Source of the DNA: Streptomyces sp. NBC_00414
Lineage (GTDB): Bacteria > Actinomycetota > Actinomycetes > Streptomycetales > Streptomycetaceae
Length of the DNA stretch: 64,000 bases
Assembly (NCBI RefSeq): GCF_036038375.1
Contig: NZ_CP107935.1
Coordinates: 6,262,001-6,326,000, forward strand
Direction: 5' to 3'
Position numbers and translations under genes: made by a program. The notes beneath the pieces were generated by a model. The model did no database searches. It had not been told where the DNA came from and saw only the letters and a list, made by a program, of their open reading frames with translations. Positions 18,021 through 25,429 of this stretch are shown here, piece by piece (position 1 is the first letter of the stretch; each line of letters starts with the position of its first letter).

Positions 18021-18650
18021 ATGACCAAGAAGACGCGCATCCGGATCGCGCGGATAGCCGCCGGCGCGGTGATCGCCGCCGGAGCCTCACTGACCGCCGC
18101 CGGTGCCGCCTCGGCACTCGACGTGAGCGTCGACGCGGCCGGCCTGAACGTGGGCGCCAGCGTCGACGAGAGCGGTGTCGGCGTCGGTATCTCCGCCGAC
18201 GACCCGACCACCCCGCCTCCCGTCACCGAGGACCCGACCGAGATCCCGACGGACCCGCCCACGGAGGAGCCTCCCACCGAGGAGCCCCCGACCGAGGAGC
18301 CCACCGACCCCACCGAGGAGCCCACAGAGCCCACGGAGGAGCCCACCGAGGACCCGACCACTCCCGGCAACGGGAACGAGAACGGGACCGGCGGCGGTAG
18401 CGGTGGCAACGACAACAGTGCCGACAGCGCCGACGGCGGCTCCAAGGTCGTCGAGCAGGGTGCCGGCAAGGAGAGCCTGACCGACACCGGTTCGGACACC
18501 TCCGCGCAGGGCACCGGTGGCGAGCTGGCCGAGACCGGCGCCGCCGAGAACATCACGTACCTGCTGATCGGCGCCGCGACGATGATCGCCGGCGGCATCG
18601 GCTTCCGTATGCTGCCGCGTCTCATGAACGGCCGCGGCGCGGCTGCCTGA
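18021..18650 (+). CDS. LAXTG-type sortase substrate, Thr/Glu/Pro-rich surface protein
   Basis: A 209-residue secreted protein of unknown function. Parts in order: signal peptide (about 1-32, ending AASALD); a short segment with Val/Asp alternation (VSVDAAGLNVGASVDESGVGVG); a 40-residue block of PTEEP/PTDPTEEP repeats (about 68-113) that should act as a wall-spanning stalk; a Gly/Asn/Ser linker; LAETG at 169-173; a hydrophobic helix (TYLLIGAATMIAGGIGF); and a basic tail. LAXTG is the class E sortase signal used in Streptomyces (as for long chaplins), so it should be covalently attached to peptidoglycan. There is hardly any globular domain left to carry an activity. GGGGGT precedes the ATG by nine bases. 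Confidence 0.85.
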   Translation: MTKKTRIRIARIAAGAVIAAGASLTAAGAASALDVSVDAAGLNVGASVDESGVGVGISADDPTTPPPVTEDPTEIPTDPPTEEPPTEEPPTEEPTDPTEEPTEPTEEPTEDPTTPGNGNENGTGGGSGGNDNSADSADGGSKVVEQGAGKESLTDTGSDTSAQGTGGELAETGAAENITYLLIGAATMIAGGIGFRMLPRLMNGRGAAA

Positions 18651-18678
18651 CGCCCGTAGCGCGAACGCGTAGAACGCG

Positions 18679-18713
18679 GGAAGGGCCCGGAGCCATCGGC
18701 TCCGGGCCCTTCC
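18679..18713. terminator. terminator between convergent genes
   Basis: Perfect 16-bp arms (18679-18694, 18698-18713; GGAAGGGCCCGGAGCC) and an ATC loop, followed by TGTTGAT. It can serve both the sortase-substrate gene and the convergent small gene. Confidence 0.85.
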
Positions 18714-18836
18714 TGTTGATCTGTGGGGTTCTGTTGCCTGCGGCCTCTGGCCCGCCCGCTGTGACGCGTATCTCCCGCGACCGACACGTAAGGACGTCGG
18801 GACCGACAGGTCTCGGAGGGCCGGGACCGGCGGGTC

Positions 18837-19031
18837 CTAGGCGGTCTGGTGCGCCAGCAGGGCCACCGCCGCGATCAGTATGGCGATCAGCGCGATCAGC
18901 GTCATGGGGTTGAGTCCACCACCCATGGGGCCCTCGTTCTGCAGGCGTGCGCGGTTCGCGCGGCAGACGGGGCAGCGGCCTTCGTTCACGGGCGCGGCAC
19001 AGTTCGCGCACACCAGCCGGTCGTACGTCAT
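18837..19031 (-). CDS. small zinc-ribbon membrane protein
   Basis: A 64-residue protein. Two CxxC pairs (VCANCAAPV and GRCPVCRAN) form a zinc ribbon at residues 8-23; a linker and a C-terminal transmembrane helix (NPMTLIALIAILIAAVALLAHQ) follow. The ATG at 19031 has AAGGAGGG six bases upstream, a near-ideal ribosome site, which supports it as a real gene. It resembles short hypothetical proteins that I recall in many Streptomyces near ftsE. Function unknown. No partner gene is in the same transcript. Confidence 0.8.
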   Translation of the reverse strand: MTYDRLVCANCAAPVNEGRCPVCRANRARLQNEGPMGGGLNPMTLIALIAILIAAVALLAHQTA

Positions 19032-19220
19032 GCGCTCGCCCTCCTTGCACCGGTTCCACGGACACAACGCTCTCGGGAGCGGATACGTTCCCACTCCACT
19101 GTGCCAGGTTCCTCCGGAAGGTGCGCGGGTTCCCTTGCGGTTGCCTGGCAGGGGGCTCGGTGAACGCCTCGGGAGGGGGGCTCGGGGTGGTGTCGCGGCT
19201 GCGGGCCGGTGAGGGTCGGT

Positions 19221-19258
19221 CGCGCGGCTCCCCGCGCCCCTGAGGGGCACAGCCCCTC
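19221..19258. repeat. GCGCGGCTCCCCGCGCCCCT intergenic repeat copy
   Basis: A member of the dispersed family also seen at 8741 and 35325. It ends in a hairpin (GAGGGGC, ACA, GCCCCTC at 19242-19258). The rest of the gap from 19032 to 19368 shows no gene. Confidence 0.5.
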
Positions 19259-19368
19259 TTGGACGGGCCCCTCTTCATATGTGCCCGGTACAAATGCGCA
19301 CAACCCTTGTGCAACCTGTCCCGGCGCCTGCGCGCCCCTACCCAGGTCGCGTAAGGTCACGCTCATCC

Positions 19369-19545
19369 AGGTCCTGTCGTCACATTCCCGTCTGCCGGGC
19401 GACGCCTGGCACGCACTCTCGCCGCACCGGGCACAGACCCAAGTACGTCCAGTACACGGGCCTGCGCCCGGCACGCCGAGAGCACGCACCAGACGCCGCC
19501 CGGCCCGCCCTCCGGGCGGACGACGGGAATGTGACGACAGGACCT
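19369..19545. mobile_element. 177-bp palindromic MITE-like hairpin element upstream of ftsE
   Basis: The ends are exact inverted repeats of at least 24 bp (AGGTCCTGTCGTCACATTCC at 19369-19388, complement at 19526-19545). Pairing continues with G-U-compatible changes nearly to the centre (about 19457, AAGTACGTCCAGTAC), so the whole element can fold as one long hairpin. An extra 16-20 nt stem (CCGCCC/GGGCGG) sits only in the right arm near 19505-19522. There is no open frame of note and no clear target-site duplication. The right end is 34 bp before the ftsE start codon. A shortened relative lies at 8506-8585. It is best explained as a non-autonomous transposable hairpin; a structured RNA role is an alternative. 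Confidence 0.7.
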
Positions 19546-19579
19546 ACCCCCGATATCCCCGACGGCCTGTGGTGCATCC

Positions 19580-20269
19580 GTGATCCGATTCGACAATGTC
19601 TCCAAGGTTTACGCCAAGCAGACCCACCCCGCTCTCCGGGATGTCTCCCTGGAGGTCGAGCGCGGCGAGTTCGTGTTCCTGGTGGGGTCATCCGGCTCCG
19701 GAAAGTCCACCTTCCTGCGGCTGATCCTCCGCGAGGAGCGGGCCAGCCACGGTCAGGTGCACGTGCTGGGCAAGGACCTCGCGCGCATCTCCAACTGGAA
19801 GGTGCCTCAGATGCGCCGCCAGTTGGGCACCGTGTTCCAGGACTTCCGACTCCTGCCCAACAAGACGGTCGCCGAGAACGTCGCCTTCGCGCAGGAAGTG
19901 ATCGGCAAGTCCAAGGGTGAGATCCGCAAGTCCGTGCCCCAGGTGCTCGACCTCGTCGGCCTCGGCGGCAAGGAGGACCGGATGCCCGGTGAGCTGTCCG
20001 GCGGTGAACAGCAACGAGTGGCCATCGCGAGAGCGTTCGTGAACCGGCCCAAGCTGCTGATCGCTGACGAGCCCACCGGAAACCTGGACCCGCAGACCTC
20101 CGTCGGCATCATGAAGCTGCTGGACCGGATCAACCGGACCGGGACCACCGTCGTGATGGCGACGCACGACCAGAACATCGTGGACCAGATGCGCAAGCGC
20201 GTCATCGAGCTGGAGAAGGGTCGCCTCGTCCGCGACCAGGCGCGCGGCGTCTACGGCTATCAGCACTGA
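19580..20269 (+). CDS. ftsE: cell-division ABC ATPase FtsE
   Basis: A 229-residue ATPase. Walker A GSSGSGKST (about residues 36-44), signature LSGGEQQRVAIARA, Walker B LLIADEPTGNLDP and the switch histidine in ATHDQN are all present. FtsEX couples ATP hydrolysis on the inside to activation of peptidoglycan hydrolases outside during division. The start is a GTG (MIRFDNVSKVY) with no obvious ribosome site, and the palindromic element ends only 34 bp upstream, so transcription or translation signals probably lie within or next to it. ftsX follows after 46 bp. Confidence 0.97.
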   Translation: MIRFDNVSKVYAKQTHPALRDVSLEVERGEFVFLVGSSGSGKSTFLRLILREERASHGQVHVLGKDLARISNWKVPQMRRQLGTVFQDFRLLPNKTVAENVAFAQEVIGKSKGEIRKSVPQVLDLVGLGGKEDRMPGELSGGEQQRVAIARAFVNRPKLLIADEPTGNLDPQTSVGIMKLLDRINRTGTTVVMATHDQNIVDQMRKRVIELEKGRLVRDQARGVYGYQH

Positions 20270-20315
20270 CCGCGAGCCCCACGCGTCCGTCCACGGAAAG
20301 GCCTGAGAAGACGCC

Positions 20316-21233
20316 ATGCGCGCCCAGTTCGTTCTGTCGGAGATCGGTGTCGGTCTCCGCCGCAATCTCACGATGACCTTCGCGGTCATCGTCTCCGTCG
20401 CCCTGTCCCTCGCCCTGTTCGGCGGCTCGCTCCTGATGAGCGACCAGGTGAGCACGATGAAGGGCTACTGGTACGACAAGGTCAACGTCTCGATCTACCT
20501 CTGCAACAAGAGCGACGCGGAGTCCGACCCCAACTGCGCCAAGGGAGCGGTCACCAGCGAGCAGAAGAAGCAGATCGAGGCCGACCTGGACAAGATGCCG
20601 GCCGTCGACAACGTCGTGCACGAGTCCAGCGACGAGGCCTACAAGCACTACAAGGAGCAGTTCGGCGACTCCCCGCTGGCGGCCTCGCTCACCCCGGACC
20701 AGATGCAGGAGTCCTTCCGCGTCAAGCTGACGGACCCGGAGAAGTACAAGGTCATCGCGACCGCCTTCGACGGCCGGGACGGCGTGCAGTCCGTGCAGGA
20801 CCAGAAGAGCATCCTCGACAACCTCTTCGAGCTGCTCAACGGCATGAACTGGGCGGCCCGGGCGCTGATGGCGCTGATGCTCGTCGTCGCGCTGATGCTG
20901 ATCGTCAACACGGTGCGCGTCTCCGCGTTCAGCCGTCGGCGTGAGACCGGGATCATGCGCCTGGTGGGCGCCTCCGGCTTCTACATCCAGGCGCCGTTCA
21001 TCATGGAGGCCGCGGTCGCCGGACTCATCGGCGGTGGTGTCGCCTGCGCCTTCCTGGTGCTCGCGCGGTACTTCATCATCGACCACGGTCTGGCCCTGTC
21101 CGAGAAGCTGAATCTGATCAACTTCATCGGCTGGGACGCCGTTCTCGCGAAGCTGCCGCTCATCCTCGCCACGAGCCTTCTGATGCCCGCGCTTGCCGCG
21201 TTCTTCGCGTTGCGCAAGTACTTGAAGGTGTGA
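20316..21233 (+). CDS. ftsX: cell-division permease-like protein FtsX
   Basis: A 305-residue membrane partner of FtsE. The first helix (LTMTFAVIVSVALSLALFGGSLLM) is followed by an external domain of about 120 residues with a cysteine pair (YLCNKSDAESDPNCAKG), the region that contacts NlpC/P60-type or other wall hydrolases. Three more helices form the FtsX core, with a cytoplasmic RRRETGIMRLVGAS loop conserved in MacB/FtsX proteins. It forms one operon with ftsE and is followed 11 bp later by a strong terminator. Confidence 0.97.
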   Translation: MRAQFVLSEIGVGLRRNLTMTFAVIVSVALSLALFGGSLLMSDQVSTMKGYWYDKVNVSIYLCNKSDAESDPNCAKGAVTSEQKKQIEADLDKMPAVDNVVHESSDEAYKHYKEQFGDSPLAASLTPDQMQESFRVKLTDPEKYKVIATAFDGRDGVQSVQDQKSILDNLFELLNGMNWAARALMALMLVVALMLIVNTVRVSAFSRRRETGIMRLVGASGFYIQAPFIMEAAVAGLIGGGVACAFLVLARYFIIDHGLALSEKLNLINFIGWDAVLAKLPLILATSLLMPALAAFFALRKYLKV

Positions 21234-21244
21234 CACATGCCAAG

Positions 21245-21276
21245 AGGGCCGTACCGGCAAGCGCCGGTACGGCCCT
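21245..21276 (+). terminator. ftsEX terminator
   Basis: 14-bp perfect arms (21245-21258, 21263-21276) around AAGC, followed by TCTCGTTGTCC. Directly after it, TAGACT at 21288-21293 resembles a -10 box 7 nt before the ATG of the protease gene. Confidence 0.85.
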
Positions 21277-21300
21277 TCTCGTTGTCCTAGACTCACCCGC

Positions 21301-22467
21301 ATGTCAGGCCGTGACCTGTTCTGTCAGCCCCGCCGCGTCCGCCGCGGGGCGGCCCTGACGTTGGTCTTCGCGAGCGTCCTCGCGGCGGGCGCCGCGACCG
21401 GCTCGTTCGACACCCCCGGCCGGAAATCCGTCTCCCCGTCGGCCCGTACCGCCCAGGCCGGTCACCAGGAGGACGTCGCGGACGCCGCCGCCGAGGCGAT
21501 GGCCGACGGCAAGTCGCCCGTGGAGGCCGCCGAACGGGCCGTCAGCCGCAGCGGCGACCGCTGGGGCGCCGTCTACTCCCGGGGCGAGTACGAGGAGTTC
21601 GAGGAAGCCCTCGACGGCCAGTACACCGGCGTCGGCCTCTGGGCCAGGCGCGAGCGCGGCGGACGGATCGAGGTGACCCGGGTCCAGTCCGGCTCGCCCG
21701 CCGCGACCGCCGGCATCCGCAAGGGCGACCGGCTGCGCAGCATCGACGGCCACCGCGTCGACGGCAGGCCCGTCACCGAGGTCGTCTCGTTGCTGCGGGG
21801 CGACGCCACCGACGCCGACGCCGGCACCAGCGTGGCCCTGGGACTGGAGCGCGGCACGCGCGCGTGGAGCGAGACCCTGCGCAGGGCGCGCCTGTCCACC
21901 GACTCCGTGAGCGTGCGCGAACTCTCCGACGGCGTCACCGTGATCAAGGTCGCCGCCTTCACCAAGGGCTCGGGAGACCTCGTACGGACCGCCGTGGCCG
22001 CCGCACCCGTGGACGAGGGGATCGTCCTCGACCTGCGGGGCAACTCCGGCGGCCTGGTCACCGAGGCCGTCACCGCCGCCTCCGCCTTCCTCGACGGCGG
22101 CCTCGTGGCCACGTACGACGTGAACGGCGACCAGAAGGCCCTGCACGCCGATCCCGGCGGGGACACCGCCAGACCCCTGGTCGCGCTCGTCGACGGCGGC
22201 ACGATGAGCGCGGCCGAGCTGCTCACCGGCGGTCTGCAGGACCGCGGCCGCGCGGTCGTCGTGGGCTCCAGGACCTTCGGCAAGGGCTCGGTCCAGATGC
22301 CGAGCCGGCTGCCGGACGGCTCCGTCGCCGAACTGACGGTCGGCCACTACCGCACCCCCTCCGGGCGCACCGTGGACGCCCGTGGCATCACCCCCGACCT
22401 GGAGGTCGAGGAGGGCGCCCTGGAGCGCGCCGAGACCGTACTGAGCGGGCTCGGCGACCCCTCGTGA
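21301..22467 (+). CDS. S41-family carboxy-terminal processing protease
   Basis: A 388-residue secreted or membrane-anchored protease. Signal or anchor helix at about 15-35, a PDZ domain at about 105-190 (GVGLWARRERGGRIEVTRVQSGSPAATAGI, KGDRLRSIDG), then the S41 core. Catalytic serine in GGTMSAAELLTG and lysine in GSRTFGKGSVQ give the Ser/Lys dyad; DLRGNSGG is the family strand. CtpA-type enzymes trim C-termini of exported proteins. The ATG has no ribosome site and stands right after the ftsX terminator with a TAGACT hexamer upstream, so a leaderless transcript is likely. Its position between ftsX and smpB is conserved in Streptomyces as far as I recall. Confidence 0.92.
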   Translation: MSGRDLFCQPRRVRRGAALTLVFASVLAAGAATGSFDTPGRKSVSPSARTAQAGHQEDVADAAAEAMADGKSPVEAAERAVSRSGDRWGAVYSRGEYEEFEEALDGQYTGVGLWARRERGGRIEVTRVQSGSPAATAGIRKGDRLRSIDGHRVDGRPVTEVVSLLRGDATDADAGTSVALGLERGTRAWSETLRRARLSTDSVSVRELSDGVTVIKVAAFTKGSGDLVRTAVAAAPVDEGIVLDLRGNSGGLVTEAVTAASAFLDGGLVATYDVNGDQKALHADPGGDTARPLVALVDGGTMSAAELLTGGLQDRGRAVVVGSRTFGKGSVQMPSRLPDGSVAELTVGHYRTPSGRTVDARGITPDLEVEEGALERAETVLSGLGDPS

Positions 22468-22539
22468 CCGGACGGCCGTGCCCCGCCCGCCGACGGGCGC
22501 GGTAATCGGCTTTCCCTCCGGCCCCCCTCTAGTGCGAAA

Positions 22540-23097
22540 ATGGCCAGCACTATGAGCAAGGGCATGTACGTACCGAAGGAATCCCAGCCGAAGCAGGGTG
22601 GTGGAGCCCAGACCAAGGCCAAGGACGGCAAGCGCAAGATCGTCGCGCAGAACAAGAAGGCCCGGCACGACTACGCGATCATCGATGTCTACGAGGCCGG
22701 GCTGGTCCTCACCGGCACCGAGGTGAAGTCGCTGCGCCAGGGGCGTGCCTCGCTGGCCGACGGCTTCGTCCAGATCGACGGGAACGAGGCGTGGCTCCAC
22801 AACGCCCACATCCCCGAGTACAGCCAGGGCAGCTGGACCAACCACTCCGCGCGCCGCAAGCGCAAGCTGCTCCTGCACCGCGAGGAGATCGACAAGCTGT
22901 CGTCGAAGTCCGAGGAGACGGGTCACACCATCGTGCCCCTCGTCCTGTACTTCAAGGACGGCCGCGCCAAGGCCGAGATCGCGCTCGCCCGCGGCAAGAA
23001 GGAATACGACAAGCGCCAGACCTTGCGCGAGAAGCAGGACCGGCGTGAGTCGGACCGGGTGATCGCGGCGGTGAAGCGCAGGGAGCGCGGCGAGTAG
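22540..23097 (+). CDS. smpB: SsrA-binding protein SmpB
   Basis: The SmpB beta-barrel protein delivers tmRNA to stalled ribosomes. Conserved segments: QNKKARHDYAI, GTEVKSLRQGRASL, WLHNAHIPEYSQGS, RKRKLLLH and the C-terminal tail LARGKKEYDKRQTLREKQ that enters the empty mRNA channel. There are three candidate ATGs: 22540 (185 residues), 22552 and 22564 (MYVPKESQPKQ). None has a good ribosome site; TAGTGC at 22530 suggests a leaderless mRNA starting at 22540. The N-terminal 30-40 residues before the conserved core are an actinobacterial extension. The tmRNA gene follows 138 bp downstream. Confidence 0.95.
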   Translation: MASTMSKGMYVPKESQPKQGGGAQTKAKDGKRKIVAQNKKARHDYAIIDVYEAGLVLTGTEVKSLRQGRASLADGFVQIDGNEAWLHNAHIPEYSQGSWTNHSARRKRKLLLHREEIDKLSSKSEETGHTIVPLVLYFKDGRAKAEIALARGKKEYDKRQTLREKQDRRESDRVIAAVKRRERGE

Positions 23098-23235
23098 GAC
23101 TGCAGGCCCGGCACACCCGCCGCGAGAGGGCCGCCGGGAATACAGTGGCATCGACGTGCGTTGGTCACGTACGATGGCAACGCACCTCACAGCAGGTGCA
23201 CGCGCCCTCCTCGGAGGGTTTTGAAAAAACAACAT

Positions 23236-23621
23236 GGGGATGATCGGTTTCGACAGCGGCTGTCGAAGCAGGGGAAGCGAGCCGAGGAAGCGGCAATGAT
23301 CTCGTTAACCATATGTCGCAACCAATAATCGCCAATTCCAAGAGCGATTCCCAGTCCTTCGCCCTCGCTGCTTAATAACCAGTGAGTGAAGGACCCATAA
23401 TGGGTGTCAGCCCGAGAGTGTTCCCGACTCGGATCCTGGCATAATCTAGGGGACTAAACCGTCTGACCCGGTCACGGGGTGAGGCGGGAAATCAAACAGT
23501 GACTGAGCCCGTCGGAGACTTGTTCGCGTGATCTCCGGGGCTGAGAAAATCTTAGCGAACTGCGCTCGGAGAAGCCCTGATTCTGCACCGTTGGACGCGG
23601 GTTCGATTCCCGCCATCTCCA
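23236..23621 (+). ncRNA. ssrA: transfer-messenger RNA (tmRNA)
   Basis: The 5' end GGGGATGATCGG and the 3' end CGGGTTCGATTCCCGCCATCTCCA form the tRNA-Ala-like domain: GGGGAUG pairs with CAUCUCC, followed by the T-arm GTTCGATTC. CCA is not encoded. The tag frame at 23331-23372 reads ANSKSDSQSFALAA and is followed by two TAA codons, the last residues being the usual ALAA degradation signal. The flanking sequence is rich in pairings expected for pseudoknots. It lies directly after smpB. A small CCCTCC/GGAGGG hairpin followed by TTTTG at 23205-23222 may end smpB transcripts just before it. Confidence 0.97.
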
Positions 23622-23654
23622 CTTTCCCATGTTCACAGCATGTCCAGTCTGAAG

Positions 23655-23689
23655 CGAAGGCCCCGCTGCCATAGGCAGCGGGGCCTTCG
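23655..23689 (+). terminator. ssrA terminator
   Basis: Perfect 16-bp arms (23655-23670, 23674-23689; CGAAGGCCCCGCTGCC) with an ATA loop, 33 bp after the tmRNA end. Confidence 0.85.
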
Positions 23690-23708
23690 TCATGGATGCT
23701 GCTGTGGC

Positions 23709-25316
23709 ATGAGACGACTCGGACAGACCGGAGAGACCAAGAGATCTCACAATCCGCGCGGACGCGCGTGGACCCGGGCCGTGGTGCTCGGCGTGCTGGT
23801 GGCCGGGCTCGGCTGGAGCGGACCGGCCGGAGCGGACCCGGGGACCAGCGGACTGCCGGAGGCCATCGACACCGTCCTCGGGGACAGCCGGATGGAGGGC
23901 GGGGCGGCGAGCGTCGTGATCGCCGAGGCGGCGAGCGGGGACGTGCTGTACCAGCGGGCGCCCACCTCACGGCTGATGCCCGCCTCCAACACCAAGCTGC
24001 CCACCTCGGCGGCCGCGATGGAGATCCTCGGCCCCGACCACACGTTCACGACGGACGTCCTGACGACCGGCCGCCGGCACGGCTCCGTGCTGAACGGCGA
24101 CCTGTATCTGCGCGGCACCGGCGACCCGACCGCCCTGGCCGCGGACTACGACGCGCTGGCCGCACAGGTCGCCGAGTCGGGCGTCACCCGCGTCGACGGG
24201 CGGCTCCTCGCCGACGACACCCGCTTCGACAGCAGCCGCCTCGGCCGCTCCTGGGCCGCCGACGACGAGTCCTCGTACTACTCGGCGCAGATCAGCGCAC
24301 TGAGCGTCGCCCCGGACACCGACTACGACACCGGCTCGGTGACCGTCCAGGTCGCACCGGGCACCGCGGCCGGTGCCGAGCCGAAGGTGAGCGTCACCCC
24401 GAGGACGAAGTACGTGGACATCGACGTACGGGCCACGACCGTCGCCGCGGGCGGGACGAACGACCTCACCGTGGAGCGCGAGCACGGCACCAACACGATC
24501 GTCGTCAGCGGTACGACACCGGTCGGCGGCTCCGGTGCCAGGGAATGGGTGAGCGTGTGGGAGCCCACCGGGTACGCGGCCGCCGTGTTCCGTGACGCGC
24601 TCACCGCGCACGGCGTGAAGGTGACCGGGGCGACGCGGCTCGGACGGCCCACCCCGGCGACGGCACGGCGGCTCGCCTCGCACGCCTCCATGCCCCTGAA
24701 GGACCTGCTGATCCCGTTCATGAAGCTGTCGAACAACATGCACGCGGAGATCCTCACCAAGACCATGGGGAACAAGGTCTCCGGCGAGGGGAGCTGGAGC
24801 GCCGGGCTCGCCGCCGTGAGCGGCTATCTGAAGGGCGTCGGCGTCGACACGGGCAAGCTGCGGCAGGTCGACGGGTCGGGACTCTCCCGGATGAACAACC
24901 TCACCGCCGGGCAGTTCGCCGAGCTGCTGCTCGCGGTCCGGGCCGAGCCCTGGTACGCGGACTGGTACAAGTCCCTGCCGGTCGCCTGCGCCCCCGACCG
25001 TTTCGTGGGCGGCACCCTGCGCACCAGGATGTGCGGGACTCCCGCCGCGCTCAACGCCCGTGGCAAGACCGGGTCGTTGACGGGGGCGTCCGCGCTCTCC
25101 GGCTACGTGAAGGACGCGGACGGACGGGAACTCGTCTACAGCATCGTGCTCAACAACTACCTGGCCTCGTCCGTGAAGCCGCTGGAGGACGCGATCGTGG
25201 TGACGCTCGCGTCCTCCACGGCGGACAGGACCGTGACGGCGAAGGCCCCGAGCGGGCGGTCGGCCGAGCGGAACGGCGACCTGGAGTGCTCGTGGCGCAA
25301 ACCGGGGGAGTGCTGA
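23709..25316 (+). CDS. dacB: D-alanyl-D-alanine carboxypeptidase/endopeptidase (PBP4, S13 family)
   Basis: A 535-residue exported penicillin-binding enzyme that trims or cleaves peptidoglycan cross-links. The three serine-acyltransferase motifs are present: SNTK (PASNTKLPTSAA), SNN (KLSNNMHAE) and KTG (ARGKTGSLTG). The long segment between SxxK and SxN is the extra domain typical of S13 enzymes. A signal peptide (TRAVVLGVLVAGLGWSGPAGA) follows a 27-residue basic stretch. The ATG at 23709 (MRRLGQTGETK) was chosen because the frame further upstream runs through the ssrA terminator. Convergent with the GH3 gene across a bidirectional hairpin. The symbol is used by family, not by proven orthology. 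Confidence 0.9.
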   Translation: MRRLGQTGETKRSHNPRGRAWTRAVVLGVLVAGLGWSGPAGADPGTSGLPEAIDTVLGDSRMEGGAASVVIAEAASGDVLYQRAPTSRLMPASNTKLPTSAAAMEILGPDHTFTTDVLTTGRRHGSVLNGDLYLRGTGDPTALAADYDALAAQVAESGVTRVDGRLLADDTRFDSSRLGRSWAADDESSYYSAQISALSVAPDTDYDTGSVTVQVAPGTAAGAEPKVSVTPRTKYVDIDVRATTVAAGGTNDLTVEREHGTNTIVVSGTTPVGGSGAREWVSVWEPTGYAAAVFRDALTAHGVKVTGATRLGRPTPATARRLASHASMPLKDLLIPFMKLSNNMHAEILTKTMGNKVSGEGSWSAGLAAVSGYLKGVGVDTGKLRQVDGSGLSRMNNLTAGQFAELLLAVRAEPWYADWYKSLPVACAPDRFVGGTLRTRMCGTPAALNARGKTGSLTGASALSGYVKDADGRELVYSIVLNNYLASSVKPLEDAIVVTLASSTADRTVTAKAPSGRSAERNGDLECSWRKPGEC

Positions 25317-25363
25317 GCGGGTGAGCCGCAGCGGATGAACCACGACGGCTGATCCACGGCGGC

Positions 25364-25411
25364 TGCGGTGATGGTCCGGGGCGCCCGCGCGCGCCCCGGA
25401 CCATCACCGCA
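25364..25411. terminator. bidirectional terminator between dacB and the glycosidase operon
   Basis: Very strong hairpin with perfect 21-bp arms (25364-25384, 25391-25411) and a 6-nt loop, placed between two converging genes. Confidence 0.88.
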
Positions 25412-25429
25412 TCACCCCGTCGAATCCGG

